A stretch of DNA of 64,000 nt from Asticcacaulis sp. (GCA_024707255.1 JANQAC010000001.1:1488001-1552000), one strand, 5' to 3'; counted from the first letter of the stretch, positions 36,219 to 46,325 are shown. Program-made: numbers and translations. Notes: generated by a model from the sequence alone, not told the origin.

Positions 36219-38450
36219 ATGTCCTCCATTCGCAGCCGCAAACATGCGGTAAATCCCTACGCCCTGGCCCTGACAGCCCTCGCCCTGCCTTCCGCAGCCA
36301 TGGCCGATGCCGCCGACGCGGCCCGCGACTCTACGCATGTAACGGTCAGGGGCGAGCGCCGCGGCCCATATAAAGAGGACCATTCATCCAGCAAGAAGGC
36401 CACCGCCGACCTGCTCGATACCCCGCAAACCGTTCAGGTCATCGGCAAGGAAATCATCCGCGAACAGGGCGCCACTACCCTCACCGAGGCCCTGCGCAAT
36501 TCGGCGGGTGTCGGCACCTTCTATCTTGGTGAAAACGGCAGCACCTCTACCGGCGACGCCGTCTATATGCGCGGATCGGACGCTTCCGGCAGCATCTTTG
36601 TCGATGGCGTGCGCGATGTCGCCTCGGTTTCTCGTGATGTTTTCAATATCGAATCCGTCGAAGTCCTGAAGGGCGCGGCCGGCACCGATGTCGGCCGCGG
36701 TTCGGCCACCGGCGCCATCAATCTCTACACCAAGCGCGCCGCTCCCCATGACTTCGCCAATGCTTCGGTTTCCGCCGGCGGCGGTGATTTCAGCCGCGCC
36801 ATGGCCGATGCAAACTGGAAGCTGGCAGGAACCAGCGCCCTGCGTCTCAACCTGATGGCCCAGGATGCCGGTATTGCCGGCCGCGACGCCATCAAGAACA
36901 AACGCTGGGGCGCCGCCGCCTCGCTGGGCTTCGGCCTCGGCACCTCGACCCGCTATTTCCTCAACTATATGCATGTCGATCAGGACAACACGCCCGACGG
37001 CGGCGTCTCAACTATCGGCCTGCCGGGCTATTCCGCTCCGGATGACCGCGATTTTCTGAATACGGCCGCGCCAGTCAATCCGAAAAACTTCTATGGCACG
37101 AAGGATGATTTCGACGATATCCAGACCGATGTTGTTACGTTCAGCATCGAGCACGATTTCAATAACGGCCTGCATTTCAGCAACCTGACGCGCTGGAGCC
37201 AGACCGATCAGGATTACCAGCTCAGCGCGATCATGGGCCAGGCGGCCACCAGCACGCGCCCCCTGCTGACGCCCGATCCGGCCGATCCGTCTACCTGGAC
37301 CCTGACGCGCCTTGTCAACAACAAGGATGTTCGCAATACCATGCTGACCAACCAGACCAACCTGCAGGCGCATTTCCGCGCCGGCGGCCTGGAACACAGC
37401 CTCAGTACCGGCCTGGAGCTGATCAGCGAAGAACAGAAAAGTCTGGCCTTCGACAGCACTACCGCCGGCGCCTATCCGGCGGTCAGCGTCTATGATCCGC
37501 AATCGGATGTCAGCGGCTATACGCGCAGACACAGCGGCGCCTACAGCGATGGCCAGACCGATACGATCGGCCTCTATGTCAATGACACGATCCGGTTCAG
37601 TGAAGCCTGGCAAGTCAGCGCCGGCCTGCGTCTGGACCACTATAAGACCGATTATAAAAGCGTCGCCGTCGATGGCACAGTCACGGCGTATAAGGCCGAG
37701 GATGATCTGCTGACCGGCAAGTTCGGCCTGGTCTACAAGCCCGCCGCCAATGGCAGCATTTACGCCTCCTACGCCATCACCCAGCAGCCGCCGGGCGGGT
37801 CCAGCTTCACCCTGGCCGCCGATGATTCCGCCAATGCCAACAATCCGAATGTCGACCCGCAAAAGGCCGAAACCTCGGAAATCGGCACCAAATGGGATCT
37901 GTTGCACAAACGCCTCTCCCTGACCGGCGCCCTCTACCGCACGCAATATTCCGACACGATCGCCACCGACACCGACGGCACCTTCTACCATGCCGGCGAA
38001 AAGAGCGTTTCCGGCATCGAACTGGGCATTGTCGGCCAGATCAATCCGCACTGGAATATCAGCGCCGGCTATACCGTCATGGATACTGAGGTGAAGAACG
38101 TAGCCGCCGTCACCGCCGACGGTTCGGCCAACCTGGCCTACAGCCCGACCGATGCCTTCACCCTGTGGACGACCTATGCCGGCAAGCGCTTCACCATCGG
38201 CGGCGGTGCCCGCTACAATGGCGAAATGAAACGTGGCAGGGATGGCGCCGTCGGCACCCCGGCCTTCGTCAAGGGCTATGTCGCCTTTGACGGCGTGGCG
38301 AGCTACCAGCTCACGCCGCGCGTCCAGCTTCAGCTCAATGCCTATAACCTGCTGGACAAACAATATGTGGCGGCGATCAACAAGTCCGGCTACCGCTACA
38401 CGCCGGGCACACCGCAAACCTTCCGCCTGACGGCCAATGTCAGCTTCTGA
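36219..38450 (+). CDS. TonB-dependent siderophore receptor
   Basis: 743 residues. A signal peptide ends near ALPSAAMADA. The plug domain has TADLLDTPQTVQVIGKEI and NSAGVGTFYLGENG; the 22-strand barrel follows and ends in Phe (TANVSF), the outer-membrane signature. It takes up ferric siderophores using TonB energy. Context (Fur-like boxes, PiuC-type gene next) points to catecholate uptake, as for Fiu (inference). Confidence 0.94.
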   Translation: MSSIRSRKHAVNPYALALTALALPSAAMADAADAARDSTHVTVRGERRGPYKEDHSSSKKATADLLDTPQTVQVIGKEIIREQGATTLTEALRNSAGVGTFYLGENGSTSTGDAVYMRGSDASGSIFVDGVRDVASVSRDVFNIESVEVLKGAAGTDVGRGSATGAINLYTKRAAPHDFANASVSAGGGDFSRAMADANWKLAGTSALRLNLMAQDAGIAGRDAIKNKRWGAAASLGFGLGTSTRYFLNYMHVDQDNTPDGGVSTIGLPGYSAPDDRDFLNTAAPVNPKNFYGTKDDFDDIQTDVVTFSIEHDFNNGLHFSNLTRWSQTDQDYQLSAIMGQAATSTRPLLTPDPADPSTWTLTRLVNNKDVRNTMLTNQTNLQAHFRAGGLEHSLSTGLELISEEQKSLAFDSTTAGAYPAVSVYDPQSDVSGYTRRHSGAYSDGQTDTIGLYVNDTIRFSEAWQVSAGLRLDHYKTDYKSVAVDGTVTAYKAEDDLLTGKFGLVYKPAANGSIYASYAITQQPPGGSSFTLAADDSANANNPNVDPQKAETSEIGTKWDLLHKRLSLTGALYRTQYSDTIATDTDGTFYHAGEKSVSGIELGIVGQINPHWNISAGYTVMDTEVKNVAAVTADGSANLAYSPTDAFTLWTTYAGKRFTIGGGARYNGEMKRGRDGAVGTPAFVKGYVAFDGVASYQLTPRVQLQLNAYNLLDKQYVAAINKSGYRYTPGTPQTFRLTANVSF

Positions 38451-38473
38451 CCGTCAGATTTGATTTTACCTAC

Positions 38474-38500
38474 AAGCCCCGGCGGATAGCGCCGGGGCTT
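38474..38500 (+). terminator. Hairpin after the TonB receptor gene
   Basis: Perfect 11-bp arms (AAGCCCCGGCG and complement) with a 5-nt loop, but no T-run. It may partly separate receptor and dioxygenase expression. Confidence 0.55.
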
Positions 38501-38525
38501 CCGGCTTTCCGGAGATTGCCACTTG

Positions 38526-39203
38526 ATGCTGCATGTTCCCAATGTTCTGACCCGCGATCAGGTGCGTGAGATACGCGCCCGGCTTGATGCCGCCGACTGG
38601 CTGGATGGCAAGACGACCGTGGGCGCGCAGGGCGCGCGGGTGAAGAACAACCGCCAGCTTTCCGAACACGGCGCCCTGTCGCGCGAACTGGGCCAGATCG
38701 TGCTCGATGCCGTGAAAGCCAACGACCTGTTCTTCGCCGCCGCCCTGCCGCTGCGCTTCGTGCCACCGCTTTTTAATCGCTATGAGGGTGGTGAGACCTA
38801 TGGCCTGCATGTCGATGGCGCCATGCGGCCCTTGCCAACGGGTGATGGCTGGCTGCGCACCGATCTTTCCTGCACGCTGTTCCTGTGCGATCCGGAGGAC
38901 TATGACGGCGGCGAACTGGAGGTGGTCGATACCTACGGCACGCACGAGGTCAGGCTGCTGGCCGGCGACCTGATCCTTTACCCCTCCACCAGCCTGCATC
39001 AGGTGACGCCGGTGACGCGCGGCGCGCGGGTCTGTTCGTTCTTCTGGCTGCAAAGCCTGGTGCGCGATGGCACGCAGCGCCAGATGCTGTTCGATCTCGA
39101 CATGACTATCCGGAAACTGCGCGCGCAACTGGGGGACAGCGCTGAGGTGCTCGGCCTGACTGCGCATTACCACAACCTCATGCGCCAGTGGGCTGAGGGG
39201 TAA
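38526..39203 (+). CDS. Fe(II)/2-oxoglutarate dioxygenase, PiuC/PKHD type
   Basis: 225 residues. The iron ligands are His-x-Asp in [10 protein letters not shown] and the distal His in [15 protein letters not shown], whose Arg binds 2-oxoglutarate. PiuC/YbiX proteins are encoded next to catecholate receptors, probably modifying or degrading siderophore. ATG 38526 is preferred over the preceding TTG. Confidence 0.92.
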   Translation: MLHVPNVLTRDQVREIRARLDAADWLDGKTTVGAQGARVKNNRQLSEHGALSRELGQIVLDAVKANDLFFAAALPLRFVPPLFNRYEGGETYGLHVDGAMRPLPTGDGWLRTDLSCTLFLCDPEDYDGGELEVVDTYGTHEVRLLAGDLILYPSTSLHQVTPVTRGARVCSFFWLQSLVRDGTQRQMLFDLDMTIRKLRAQLGDSAEVLGLTAHYHNLMRQWAEG

Positions 39204-39204
39204 T

Positions 39205-39318
39205 CTCTCCTCCCCATTTCTTAAATGGGGAGGTGGCATCGAGCCTTTAGCGAGATGACGGAGGGGCGCCCCCTCCACCGCTTCGCGGCCCCTCTCCCCA
39301 TCAAGATGGGGAGGAGAG
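39205..39318. repeat. Intergenic palindromic element, copy 2
   Basis: 114 bp bounded by CTCTCCTCCCCAT and ATGGGGAGGAGAG. Contains GGAGGTGGCAT and TGACGGAGGGGC as in copy 1. It lies between two convergent genes. Confidence 0.75.
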
Positions 39319-39321
39319 AAC

Positions 39322-40026
39322 TTACGGAAACAGAAAGCTCGTGGTGGCGTCGACAATCTTTTTCAGTTCCTCACGGCTGGCGCCGGCGCGGGCGCGCACG
39401 GCCAGGCTGGAAGTCAGCGACGTGATCATCTGCGACATCACCTTCGGGTCCTGGTTGGAACCGATATGGCCCATTTCCTGCGCTTTGGTGAAGAAGCGCT
39501 CGAAGCGGGCATCGAATTCCTCAATCGTGCCTTGGAGCACGCTCATGATCGATTCATGCCGCGGGGCTTCGTTCAGCGCCGTACACATGAAGGCGCAGCC
39601 CAGGCATTCTTCGGTTTCGTTGGCTTCCGTCTCGCCGGTATAGGACGAGATCATCACATCAAAATAGCGATTGATGATATCCCGCAGGCTGCCGTCCCTG
39701 CCGGTGCATTGCAGCACCGTGTCGAGCTTGGCGGATATACCGTTGCGGTAGCGTTCCATCGCCTTGAGATAAAGGGCCTCCTTGTCGCCGAAGGTGGCCG
39801 CCAGCGAAGGCCGGCTGACGCCGGTGGCGGCGGAGATATCGTCGAGCGACGTATTGGCGAAGCCGCGCATCCAGAACATTTCCAGCACCGTTTCCAGTAC
39901 GGCATCCGGATCGAAGGCACGCGGACGACCGCGCTTGCGCGGCGCTTCACAGGCACAGGCTTGCGGATCGACCGCCTGCCCGCCGCAGGTCACGTCAGGC
40001 AGGTCTATCGTCTTCAGGTCATCCAA
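39322..40026 (-). CDS. TetR-family repressor of the RND efflux operon
   Basis: 234 residues. The helix-turn-helix is SLDDISAATGVSRPSLAATFGDK (about 60-82) behind RGRPRAFDP. A Cys-rich N-terminus (C-x-C near 25) and ECLGCAFMC in the ligand domain stand out. It is divergent from an acrA-acrB-nodT set, the same arrangement as tipR in Caulobacter (as recalled). It probably represses the pump until a drug binds. Confidence 0.9.
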   Translation of the reverse strand: MDDLKTIDLPDVTCGGQAVDPQACACEAPRKRGRPRAFDPDAVLETVLEMFWMRGFANTSLDDISAATGVSRPSLAATFGDKEALYLKAMERYRNGISAKLDTVLQCTGRDGSLRDIINRYFDVMISSYTGETEANETEECLGCAFMCTALNEAPRHESIMSVLQGTIEEFDARFERFFTKAQEMGHIGSNQDPKVMSQMITSLTSSLAVRARAGASREELKKIVDATTSFLFP

Positions 40027-40049
40027 GACACAACACTCCTTACCAGAAT

Positions 40050-40063
40050 CTGGCAGTTGCCAG
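40050..40063. promoter_or_regulatory. CTGGCA palindrome upstream of the TetR gene
   Basis: CTGGCA-GT-TGCCAG is a perfect palindrome 24 bp before the tetR start, with a degenerate copy (CTGGCA-x3-TGTCAG) just beyond. Possible autoregulatory operator. Confidence 0.5.
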
Positions 40064-40148
40064 TTTCTGGCAGACTGTCAGTCTAAGCATTTTTCCCTGT
40101 CGCGCAAAGCCCAAAACGCTGGGGCAAATGGTCGCTTGCAGGGACAGT

Positions 40149-40184
40149 AACATATTTATTTGCGATGTCGCATAAAAATATGTT
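40149..40184. promoter_or_regulatory. Operator-like inverted repeat A in the TetR/RND intergenic region
   Basis: A 36-bp inverted repeat with two mismatches per arm, centred on TGCGATGTCGCA at 40161-40172. Its core recurs 53 bp away. Confidence 0.6.
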
Positions 40185-40213
40185 TACAAAATGACGGGGC
40201 GGGACTATTTAAC

Positions 40214-40225
40214 TGCGACGCCGCA
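40214..40225. promoter_or_regulatory. Operator-like palindrome B in the TetR/RND intergenic region
   Basis: TGCGACGCCGCA, the same core (TGCGAYGYCGCA) as site A. Centres are 53 bp apart, about five helical turns, so a repressor could bind both on one face. Confidence 0.6.
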
Positions 40226-40322
40226 TTAAATTAGCCGAAGCGACCGAAAAACGCCAGCCCGATTTTTTGCCCAACCGTATGCGTTCCTCCTCCCATTCCT
40301 TTACTCCCCAAAGGATATCGTC

Positions 40323-41510
40323 ATGTTCGATCCCGTTGTTTCCTCCCTGAAGCTTGAGCGTTACCGCAAGCTGCTCGTTGCCGGCGCCGTGTCGCTGACC
40401 GTCCTGGCCGCCGTCGGCATCGGCACCGCTCTGAGCACCCAGGCCGCCAACCAGCCCGCCGCCAGCGCGCCTACGCCCGTTACTGTTTCCGTCGTGTCCC
40501 TGCAAAACGTCGCCCAGTGGACCGACTTTTCCGGTCACCTCGAAGCGGTCGATCGTGTTGAAATCCGCCCGCGCGTCGCCGGCGCCATCAAGGCCATCCA
40601 CTTCCGTGAAGGCGCACTCGTAAAAGCCGGCGACCTGCTGGTCACCATCGATCCCGCCCCCTTCCAGGCAGAAGCCGCCAGAGCGCAAGCCGAGGTTTCC
40701 GCCGCTTCCGCCCGCCTGACCCTGGCCACCTCCGAACAGGCCCGCGCCCAGCGCCTGTGGGCCGATCACGCCATCGCGCAATCCGAACTGGAAAGCCGCA
40801 CCAACGATCTGAAGGCGGCGCAGGCCAATCTCGATGCCGCCCGCGCCTCGCTGCAATCGGCCAATCTGAACCTCAGCTATACCCGGGTCCGCGCCCCGGT
40901 TTCCGGACGGGTCGGCCGTATCGAGGTGACGGTCGGCAACCTGGTCGGTTCCGGCCCGCAGGCCGCCATGCTGACGACCCTGGTCTCGGTCAGCCCGATC
41001 TATGCCAGCTTCGATGCGGACGAAGAGGTCATCCACAATACGCTCGCCGATCTGGGCTCGACCTCGCTGGAAACCATTCCCGTGACGGTGGAAGCTGATG
41101 GTGGTGAGCCGATCTCCGGCCACCTGCAACTGATCGACAACCAGTTTGATGGCACCAGCGGCACCCTGCGCGCCCGCGCTGTCTTCCAGAACCCCGAAGG
41201 CAAGTTGATCCCCGGCCAGTTCGTCCGTGTCCATATGGGCGCGGCGCAGGAAAAGCCGGCCCTGCTGGTTTCGGAACTGGCGGTCGGCACTGACCAGAGC
41301 AAGCGCTTTGTCTATGTGGTCGGCGCCGATCACAAGGTCGCCTATCGTGAAGTGACCCTCGGCGGCACGGCCAACGGCCTGCGCATCGTCACCTCAGGTT
41401 TGAAGGACGGCGAACGCATTATCGTCAGCGGCATCCAGCATGTCGGCCCCGGTTCGGTCGTGTCCGAAACCGTCGCCGCCATGGACGCCAAAGCCAAGCC
41501 GGAAGCCTGA
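40323..41510 (+). CDS. acrA: RND efflux periplasmic adaptor (AcrA/MexA family)
   Basis: 395 residues. One N-terminal membrane helix (LLVAGAVSLTVLAAVGIG), then lipoyl-like halves (RVAGAIKAIHFREGALVKAGD; YTRVRAPVSGRVGRIEV) around a coiled hairpin, then a beta barrel (GQFVRVHMG). It links the inner-membrane pump to the outer-membrane channel. First gene of the tripartite operon. Confidence 0.93.
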   Translation: MFDPVVSSLKLERYRKLLVAGAVSLTVLAAVGIGTALSTQAANQPAASAPTPVTVSVVSLQNVAQWTDFSGHLEAVDRVEIRPRVAGAIKAIHFREGALVKAGDLLVTIDPAPFQAEAARAQAEVSAASARLTLATSEQARAQRLWADHAIAQSELESRTNDLKAAQANLDAARASLQSANLNLSYTRVRAPVSGRVGRIEVTVGNLVGSGPQAAMLTTLVSVSPIYASFDADEEVIHNTLADLGSTSLETIPVTVEADGGEPISGHLQLIDNQFDGTSGTLRARAVFQNPEGKLIPGQFVRVHMGAAQEKPALLVSELAVGTDQSKRFVYVVGADHKVAYREVTLGGTANGLRIVTSGLKDGERIIVSGIQHVGPGSVVSETVAAMDAKAKPEA

Positions 41511-41529
41511 TTTTTTCTCTTCGATAAGT

Positions 41530-41675
41530 AAGAAACCCCACCACCACGCCCTGCGGGCGCGGTCCCCCTCCCCGGCATAGCAGGGGAGGTACAAGGGAAA
41601 CCACCCCCTTCTTATACCTCCCCACCTCTGGTGGGGAGGGGACCATCGGCGAAGCCGATGGTGGTGGGGTTTCTT
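41530..41675. repeat. Intergenic palindromic element, copy 3, inside the efflux operon
   Basis: 146 bp with perfect 17-bp outer arms AAGAAACCCCACCACCA and complement. Nested hairpins include CCTCCCCACC (10-bp arms, loop TCT) and CCATCGGC (8-bp arms, loop GAA). It lies between acrA and acrB, so its RNA would fold strongly within the operon message. Confidence 0.8.
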
Positions 41676-41704
41676 GCTTCAAATCTCGCCCAAAGGGGCC
41701 CCTC

Positions 41705-44700
41705 ATGAACCTATCCAAATTCTTTATCGACAGGCCGATTTTCGCCGGCGTGCTGTCCCTGCTGTTCCTCGTGGCGGGCATGCTTAGCTTGCGCGTCCTG
41801 CCCGTTTCCGAATATCCGGAAGTGGTGCCGCCGCAGGTGGTGGTGCACGCCATGTATCCCGGCGCCTCGCCCGCCGTCATCGCCGAAACCGTCGCTTCGC
41901 CCATTGAAGAGTCGGTCAACGGCGTCGAAAATATGCTCTATATGTCCTCGCAAGCGACCGCAGACGGCCAGATGACCCTGACCGTCACCTTCAAGCTCGG
42001 CACCAATGCCGACCTGGCGCAACAGATGGTGCAGAACCGCGTCTCCCAGGCCGAAGCCCGCCTGCCGGCCGACGTCCGCGCACTTGGTATCACCACGCAG
42101 AAATCGCAATCCTCCCTGCCGCTGGTCGTTCACCTGACCTCGCCCAATGGCCGCTATGACGTAAACTACCTGCGCAACTACGCCCTGCTGCACGTCAAGG
42201 ATCGCCTCCAGGCCATCAAGGGCGTCGGCCCGATCCAGATGTTCGGCGGCGGCGAATACGCCATGCGCGTCTGGCTCGATCCGCAGAAGGTCGCCGAACG
42301 CGGCCTGTCGCCGTCCGATGTCGCCGATGCCATCCGCTCCGAAAACGTCCAGGCCGCGGCCGGCGTCATCGGCGGCTCGCCCGGCATCCCCGACCTGACC
42401 CTGCAACTGTCGGTCAATGCGCAAGGGCGCCTCTCGACCGAGGAAGACTTCCGCAACATCATCGTCAAGACCGGCCCGGATGGCGCCGTCACCCGCCTGG
42501 GCGATATCGCCCGCGTCGAAATGGGCGCGGCCGACTATGCCCTGCGCTCCCTGCTCGATAACAAGAACGCCGTCGGCATCCCCATCTTCGAGACCGCCGG
42601 CGCCAACTCGCTCCAGCTCTCCAAGGACGTCCACGAGACGATGGAAGAGTTGAAGAAGGCCATGCCGGAAGGTGTCTCCTATGAGATCGCCTACGACACC
42701 TCCGAATACGTCCATGAATCGATCGACTCGGTCATCCACACCCTGCTGGAAGCCATCGCGCTCGTCGTCATCGTCGTCATCCTGTTCCTGCAAACCTGGC
42801 GCGCGTCGCTAATCCCGCTTCTGGCCGTGCCTGTCTCGGTCATCGGCACCTTCGCGGTGATGCACGTCTTCGGCTTCACCATCAATGCCCTCACCCTGTT
42901 CGGCCTGGTGCTCGCCATCGGTATCGTGGTCGATGACGCCATCGTCGTCGTCGAAAACGTCGAACGCAATATCGAAGCCGGCAAGAGCCCGCGCGACGCC
43001 ACCTATCAGGCCATGCGCGAAGTCTCCGGCCCGATCATCGCCATCGCCCTCGTTCTGGTCGCCGTCTTCGTGCCGCTGGCCTTCATCACCGGCCTTTCCG
43101 GCCAGTTCTACCGCCAGTTCTCGCTGACCATCGCCATCTCGACGGTGATCTCGGCGATCAACTCCCTGACGCTTTCGCCCGCCCTGGCTGCCCTGCTGCT
43201 CAAGGGCCACAATGCGCCCAAGGACGGTCTGACCCGCTTCATGGACCGCTGGCTGGGCGGCTTCTTCGGCGCTTTCAACCGCACCTTCAAGAAGTCCTCG
43301 GAATCCTACGGCAAGAGCGTCGGCAAGATCGCCGGCCGCAAGGGTCTGATGCTCGGCGTCTATGGCGCGCTGGCGGCCCCGGCCTTCGTCCTCTTCGAGG
43401 TGGTGCCCGGCGGCTTCATTCCGCAGCAGGACAAGGCGTATCTCGTCGGCATGGTCAAGCTGCCCGATGGCGCCACGCTTGACCGCACCGAAGCCGTGGC
43501 CCGCAAGGTCTCCGAGATCGCCATGCAGCAACCGGGCGTCTCCCACGCCCTGGCCTTCCCCGGCCTGTCGATCAACGGCTTCACCATCGCCTCCAATGAA
43601 GCGGTTGTCTTCATGCCGCTGAAGCCCTTCGGCGAACGTAAAGGGGCGGCGCTTTCCGCCGGTGCCATCGCCATGCAGCTCAATGGCAAGCTGGCCGGCA
43701 TTCAGGAAGGCTATTCGGTCATGTTCCCGCCGCCGCCTCTGCTCGGCTTAGGGACCACCGGCGGCTTCAAGCTCCAGCTCGAAGACCGCGCCGGCCTTGG
43801 CTACCAGAAGCTTGACGAAGCCACCAAGGCGTTCATCGCCAAGGCTTCGCAAACCAAGGAGCTGGCTGGCGTGTTCTCTGGCTACAATATCAACACGCCG
43901 CAGCTCTTCGCCGATATCGACCGCACCCGCGCCCGCCAGTTGGGCGTCTCGGTCAGCGATATCTTCTCGACCATGCAGATCTATCTCGGCTCGCAATATG
44001 TCAACGACTTCAACCGTTTCGGTCGCACCTACAGCGTCCGGGTCCAGGCCGACGCACCCTATCGCGCCCGCGCCGAGGACATCGGCTCGCTAAAAGTCCG
44101 CTCGAAGACCGGCGAAATGGTGCCTCTGGCCGCAGTGCTGAAGGTTGATCCGGTCTCCGGTCCGGTCACCGCCAGCCGCTATAACGGCTACCTCTCCGCC
44201 GATATCTCCGGCGGCCCGGCCCCCGGCTATTCCTCCGGCCAGGCGCAGGACGCCATCAAGCGCATCGCCGCTGAAACCCTGCCCGCTGGTATCGACTACG
44301 AATGGACCGAACTGACCTACCAGCAGATCCTGGCTGGTGATTCCTCGAACCTCGTCTTCGGCCTGGTCATCCTGCTCGTCTTCCTCGTGCTGGCTGCCCA
44401 GTATGAAAGCGTCGTCCTGCCGCTGTCGATCATCCTGATCGTGCCGATGGGGCTGATGTCGGCCATGATCGGGGTCTTCCTGATGCACGGCGATAACAAC
44501 ATCTTCACCCAGATCGGCCTGTTCGTCCTTGTGGGGCTGTCAGCGAAAAACGCCATCTTGATCGTCGAATTCGCCCGCGAACTCGAACTGACCGGCTTAA
44601 GTCCGCTGGAGGCCGCTATTCGTGCCAGCCGCCTGCGCCTGCGCCCGATCCTGATGACCTCGATCGCCTTCATCATGGGCGTCCTGCCGCTCGTCATCTC

Positions 44701-44911
44701 ACAAGGTGCCGGCTCTGAAATGCGCCGCGCCATGGGGCTGGCCGTCTTCTCCGGCATGATCGGCGCCACCGCTATCGGCCTGTTCATGACGCCCTTCTTC
44801 TACGTCCTGCTGCGTGCCCTTTCCGGCAATCGTCCACTGAAGTCGCACACCTCGACGCTGGAAGGTGAAGGCGAACCCGAAGAGGCCCCGCATGTTCAAT
44901 ATATCGATTAA
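41705..44911 (+). CDS. acrB: RND multidrug efflux pump, HAE-1 family (AcrB-like)
   Basis: 1068 residues with 12 membrane helices. GIVVDDAIVVVENVERN in helix 4 carries the Asp pair of the proton relay; PVSEYPEVVPP and SQATADGQMTLTVTF are HAE-1 hallmarks. It exports hydrophobic drugs from the inner membrane through the adaptor and channel. The gene before it is separated by a 194-bp gap filled mostly by the repeat. Confidence 0.94.
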   Translation: MNLSKFFIDRPIFAGVLSLLFLVAGMLSLRVLPVSEYPEVVPPQVVVHAMYPGASPAVIAETVASPIEESVNGVENMLYMSSQATADGQMTLTVTFKLGTNADLAQQMVQNRVSQAEARLPADVRALGITTQKSQSSLPLVVHLTSPNGRYDVNYLRNYALLHVKDRLQAIKGVGPIQMFGGGEYAMRVWLDPQKVAERGLSPSDVADAIRSENVQAAAGVIGGSPGIPDLTLQLSVNAQGRLSTEEDFRNIIVKTGPDGAVTRLGDIARVEMGAADYALRSLLDNKNAVGIPIFETAGANSLQLSKDVHETMEELKKAMPEGVSYEIAYDTSEYVHESIDSVIHTLLEAIALVVIVVILFLQTWRASLIPLLAVPVSVIGTFAVMHVFGFTINALTLFGLVLAIGIVVDDAIVVVENVERNIEAGKSPRDATYQAMREVSGPIIAIALVLVAVFVPLAFITGLSGQFYRQFSLTIAISTVISAINSLTLSPALAALLLKGHNAPKDGLTRFMDRWLGGFFGAFNRTFKKSSESYGKSVGKIAGRKGLMLGVYGALAAPAFVLFEVVPGGFIPQQDKAYLVGMVKLPDGATLDRTEAVARKVSEIAMQQPGVSHALAFPGLSINGFTIASNEAVVFMPLKPFGERKGAALSAGAIAMQLNGKLAGIQEGYSVMFPPPPLLGLGTTGGFKLQLEDRAGLGYQKLDEATKAFIAKASQTKELAGVFSGYNINTPQLFADIDRTRARQLGVSVSDIFSTMQIYLGSQYVNDFNRFGRTYSVRVQADAPYRARAEDIGSLKVRSKTGEMVPLAAVLKVDPVSGPVTASRYNGYLSADISGGPAPGYSSGQAQDAIKRIAAETLPAGIDYEWTELTYQQILAGDSSNLVFGLVILLVFLVLAAQYESVVLPLSIILIVPMGLMSAMIGVFLMHGDNNIFTQIGLFVLVGLSAKNAILIVEFARELELTGLSPLEAAIRASRLRLRPILMTSIAFIMGVLPLVISQGAGSEMRRAMGLAVFSGMIGATAIGLFMTPFFYVLLRALSGNRPLKSHTSTLEGEGEPEEAPHVQYID

Positions 44912-44921
44912 GGAGGCCAAT

Positions 44922-46317
44922 ATGCCCCGCTTTATGATCCTCAGCCTGGCCGCTCTCCTCCTGTCCGGCTGCGCCACCGCCCCGCTTGAAAAGGCATCCT
45001 TCGAGACACCTGCCGCCTTTGCCGGTAAAACGGCCGATACCACGCCCGCGCCCTCACAGGGCACGGCATGGTGGCTGGTCTTCGATGACGCGGTGCTCAA
45101 CGACTTGACCGCCCGCGCCATGACCCGCAACAACACCATCAAGCTGGCCGCGGCACATCTGGAGCAGGCCCAGGCCCTGATCCGCTCGTCAAAGGCGGAT
45201 CTGTGGCCGCAGGCAGGCATCGGCTATCAGGCCACCACCGGCGCCAATACCGCCACGCTCAGTCCCGGTTCGCAGAAGCCGGCCTCGGCGCACGGTCTGA
45301 GCCTCGATCTCAGCTATGAGGTCGATCTGTCAGGGCGGCTTTCCAAGGCGGCTTCCGCCGCGAAACTGGATGCGCAGACCAGCGAGGCCCTGCTGAAGGA
45401 CACCCAGCTTCTGATCCAGTCGCGCGTCGCCGAAAGCTATTTCGCCCTGCGTGCGCTTGATGAAGACCGCGCCATCGTCCGCGATACGCTGGCCGCCTAT
45501 CGCGGCAGCCTCGACGTTACCCAACGCCGCTTCGAGGAAGGCGATGTCGCCGAAATCGACGTGGCGCGGATGCAGGCCGAAGTCGCTTCCACGGAAGCGC
45601 AAGGATCGGCGCTCGACCAGCAACGCGCGCAACTGGCTCATGCCCTGGCCGTCCTGTTGGGTGAGCCGGCCAGCGACTTTGATGTGGCGGTTGTCGCCCT
45701 GGTCGAGCGAGCCTTGGGCCGGCGCCGTGCCGGTTATCCCGGCCGGCATCCCCGCAGATGTGTTGCAACGCCGCCCAGATGTCACCGCATCTTACGCCTC
45801 ATTGCTGGCGGCGCAAAAGCGCGTCGGCATCGCCAAAGCCGCCTGGTTCCCTAGCCTCAGCCTGACCGCCTCCGGCGGCTACGCTTCCGGTGATCTCGGC
45901 AATCTGTTCGAGGATACGGCGAAAAACTGGTCTCTGACCGGCATACTGGCTCAAGCCATCTTCGATGGCGGTCGCCGAAATGCCGGTATCGATTACGCGA
46001 AAGGGGGCCTCGATGCCGCCTTTGCCGATTACCAGCAAAGTGCACTGGTCGCCTTTTCCGATGTCGAGGACCAGTTGTCGGACCTGACCTACCTGAAGCA
46101 ACAGCAGACGGCACAGGATCAGGCGGTTTCCGCCGCCACACGGGCGCTTAACATGTCACAATCGCGTTATACCAATGGCTCATCGTCCCAGCTTGAAGTG
46201 CTCGATGCCCAGCGGCAACTGCTGGCCATCCGGCGACAGGCGCTGAGGGTCAGGGCGGCGCAATATCAGTCCACGGTCGGGCTGATCCGCGCCCTGGGCG
46301 GCGGCTGGACAAGTTAA
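44922..46317 (+). pseudogene. NodT-type outer-membrane efflux channel, frameshifted
   Basis: A lipoprotein signal ends in LLLSGC after MPRFMIL (ATG 44922, behind AAGGAGG). The first frame covers SSKADLWPQAGIGYQ to FDVAVVAL; from about 45700-45725 the next frame continues as VPVIPAGIPADVLQRRPDV and ends at 46317. One extra base there explains it. Together the parts make a full-length trimeric TolC/NodT channel (about 465 residues). Either it is an indel error or the pump has lost its channel. Confidence 0.87.
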
Positions 46318-46325
46318 CCCCAAAG

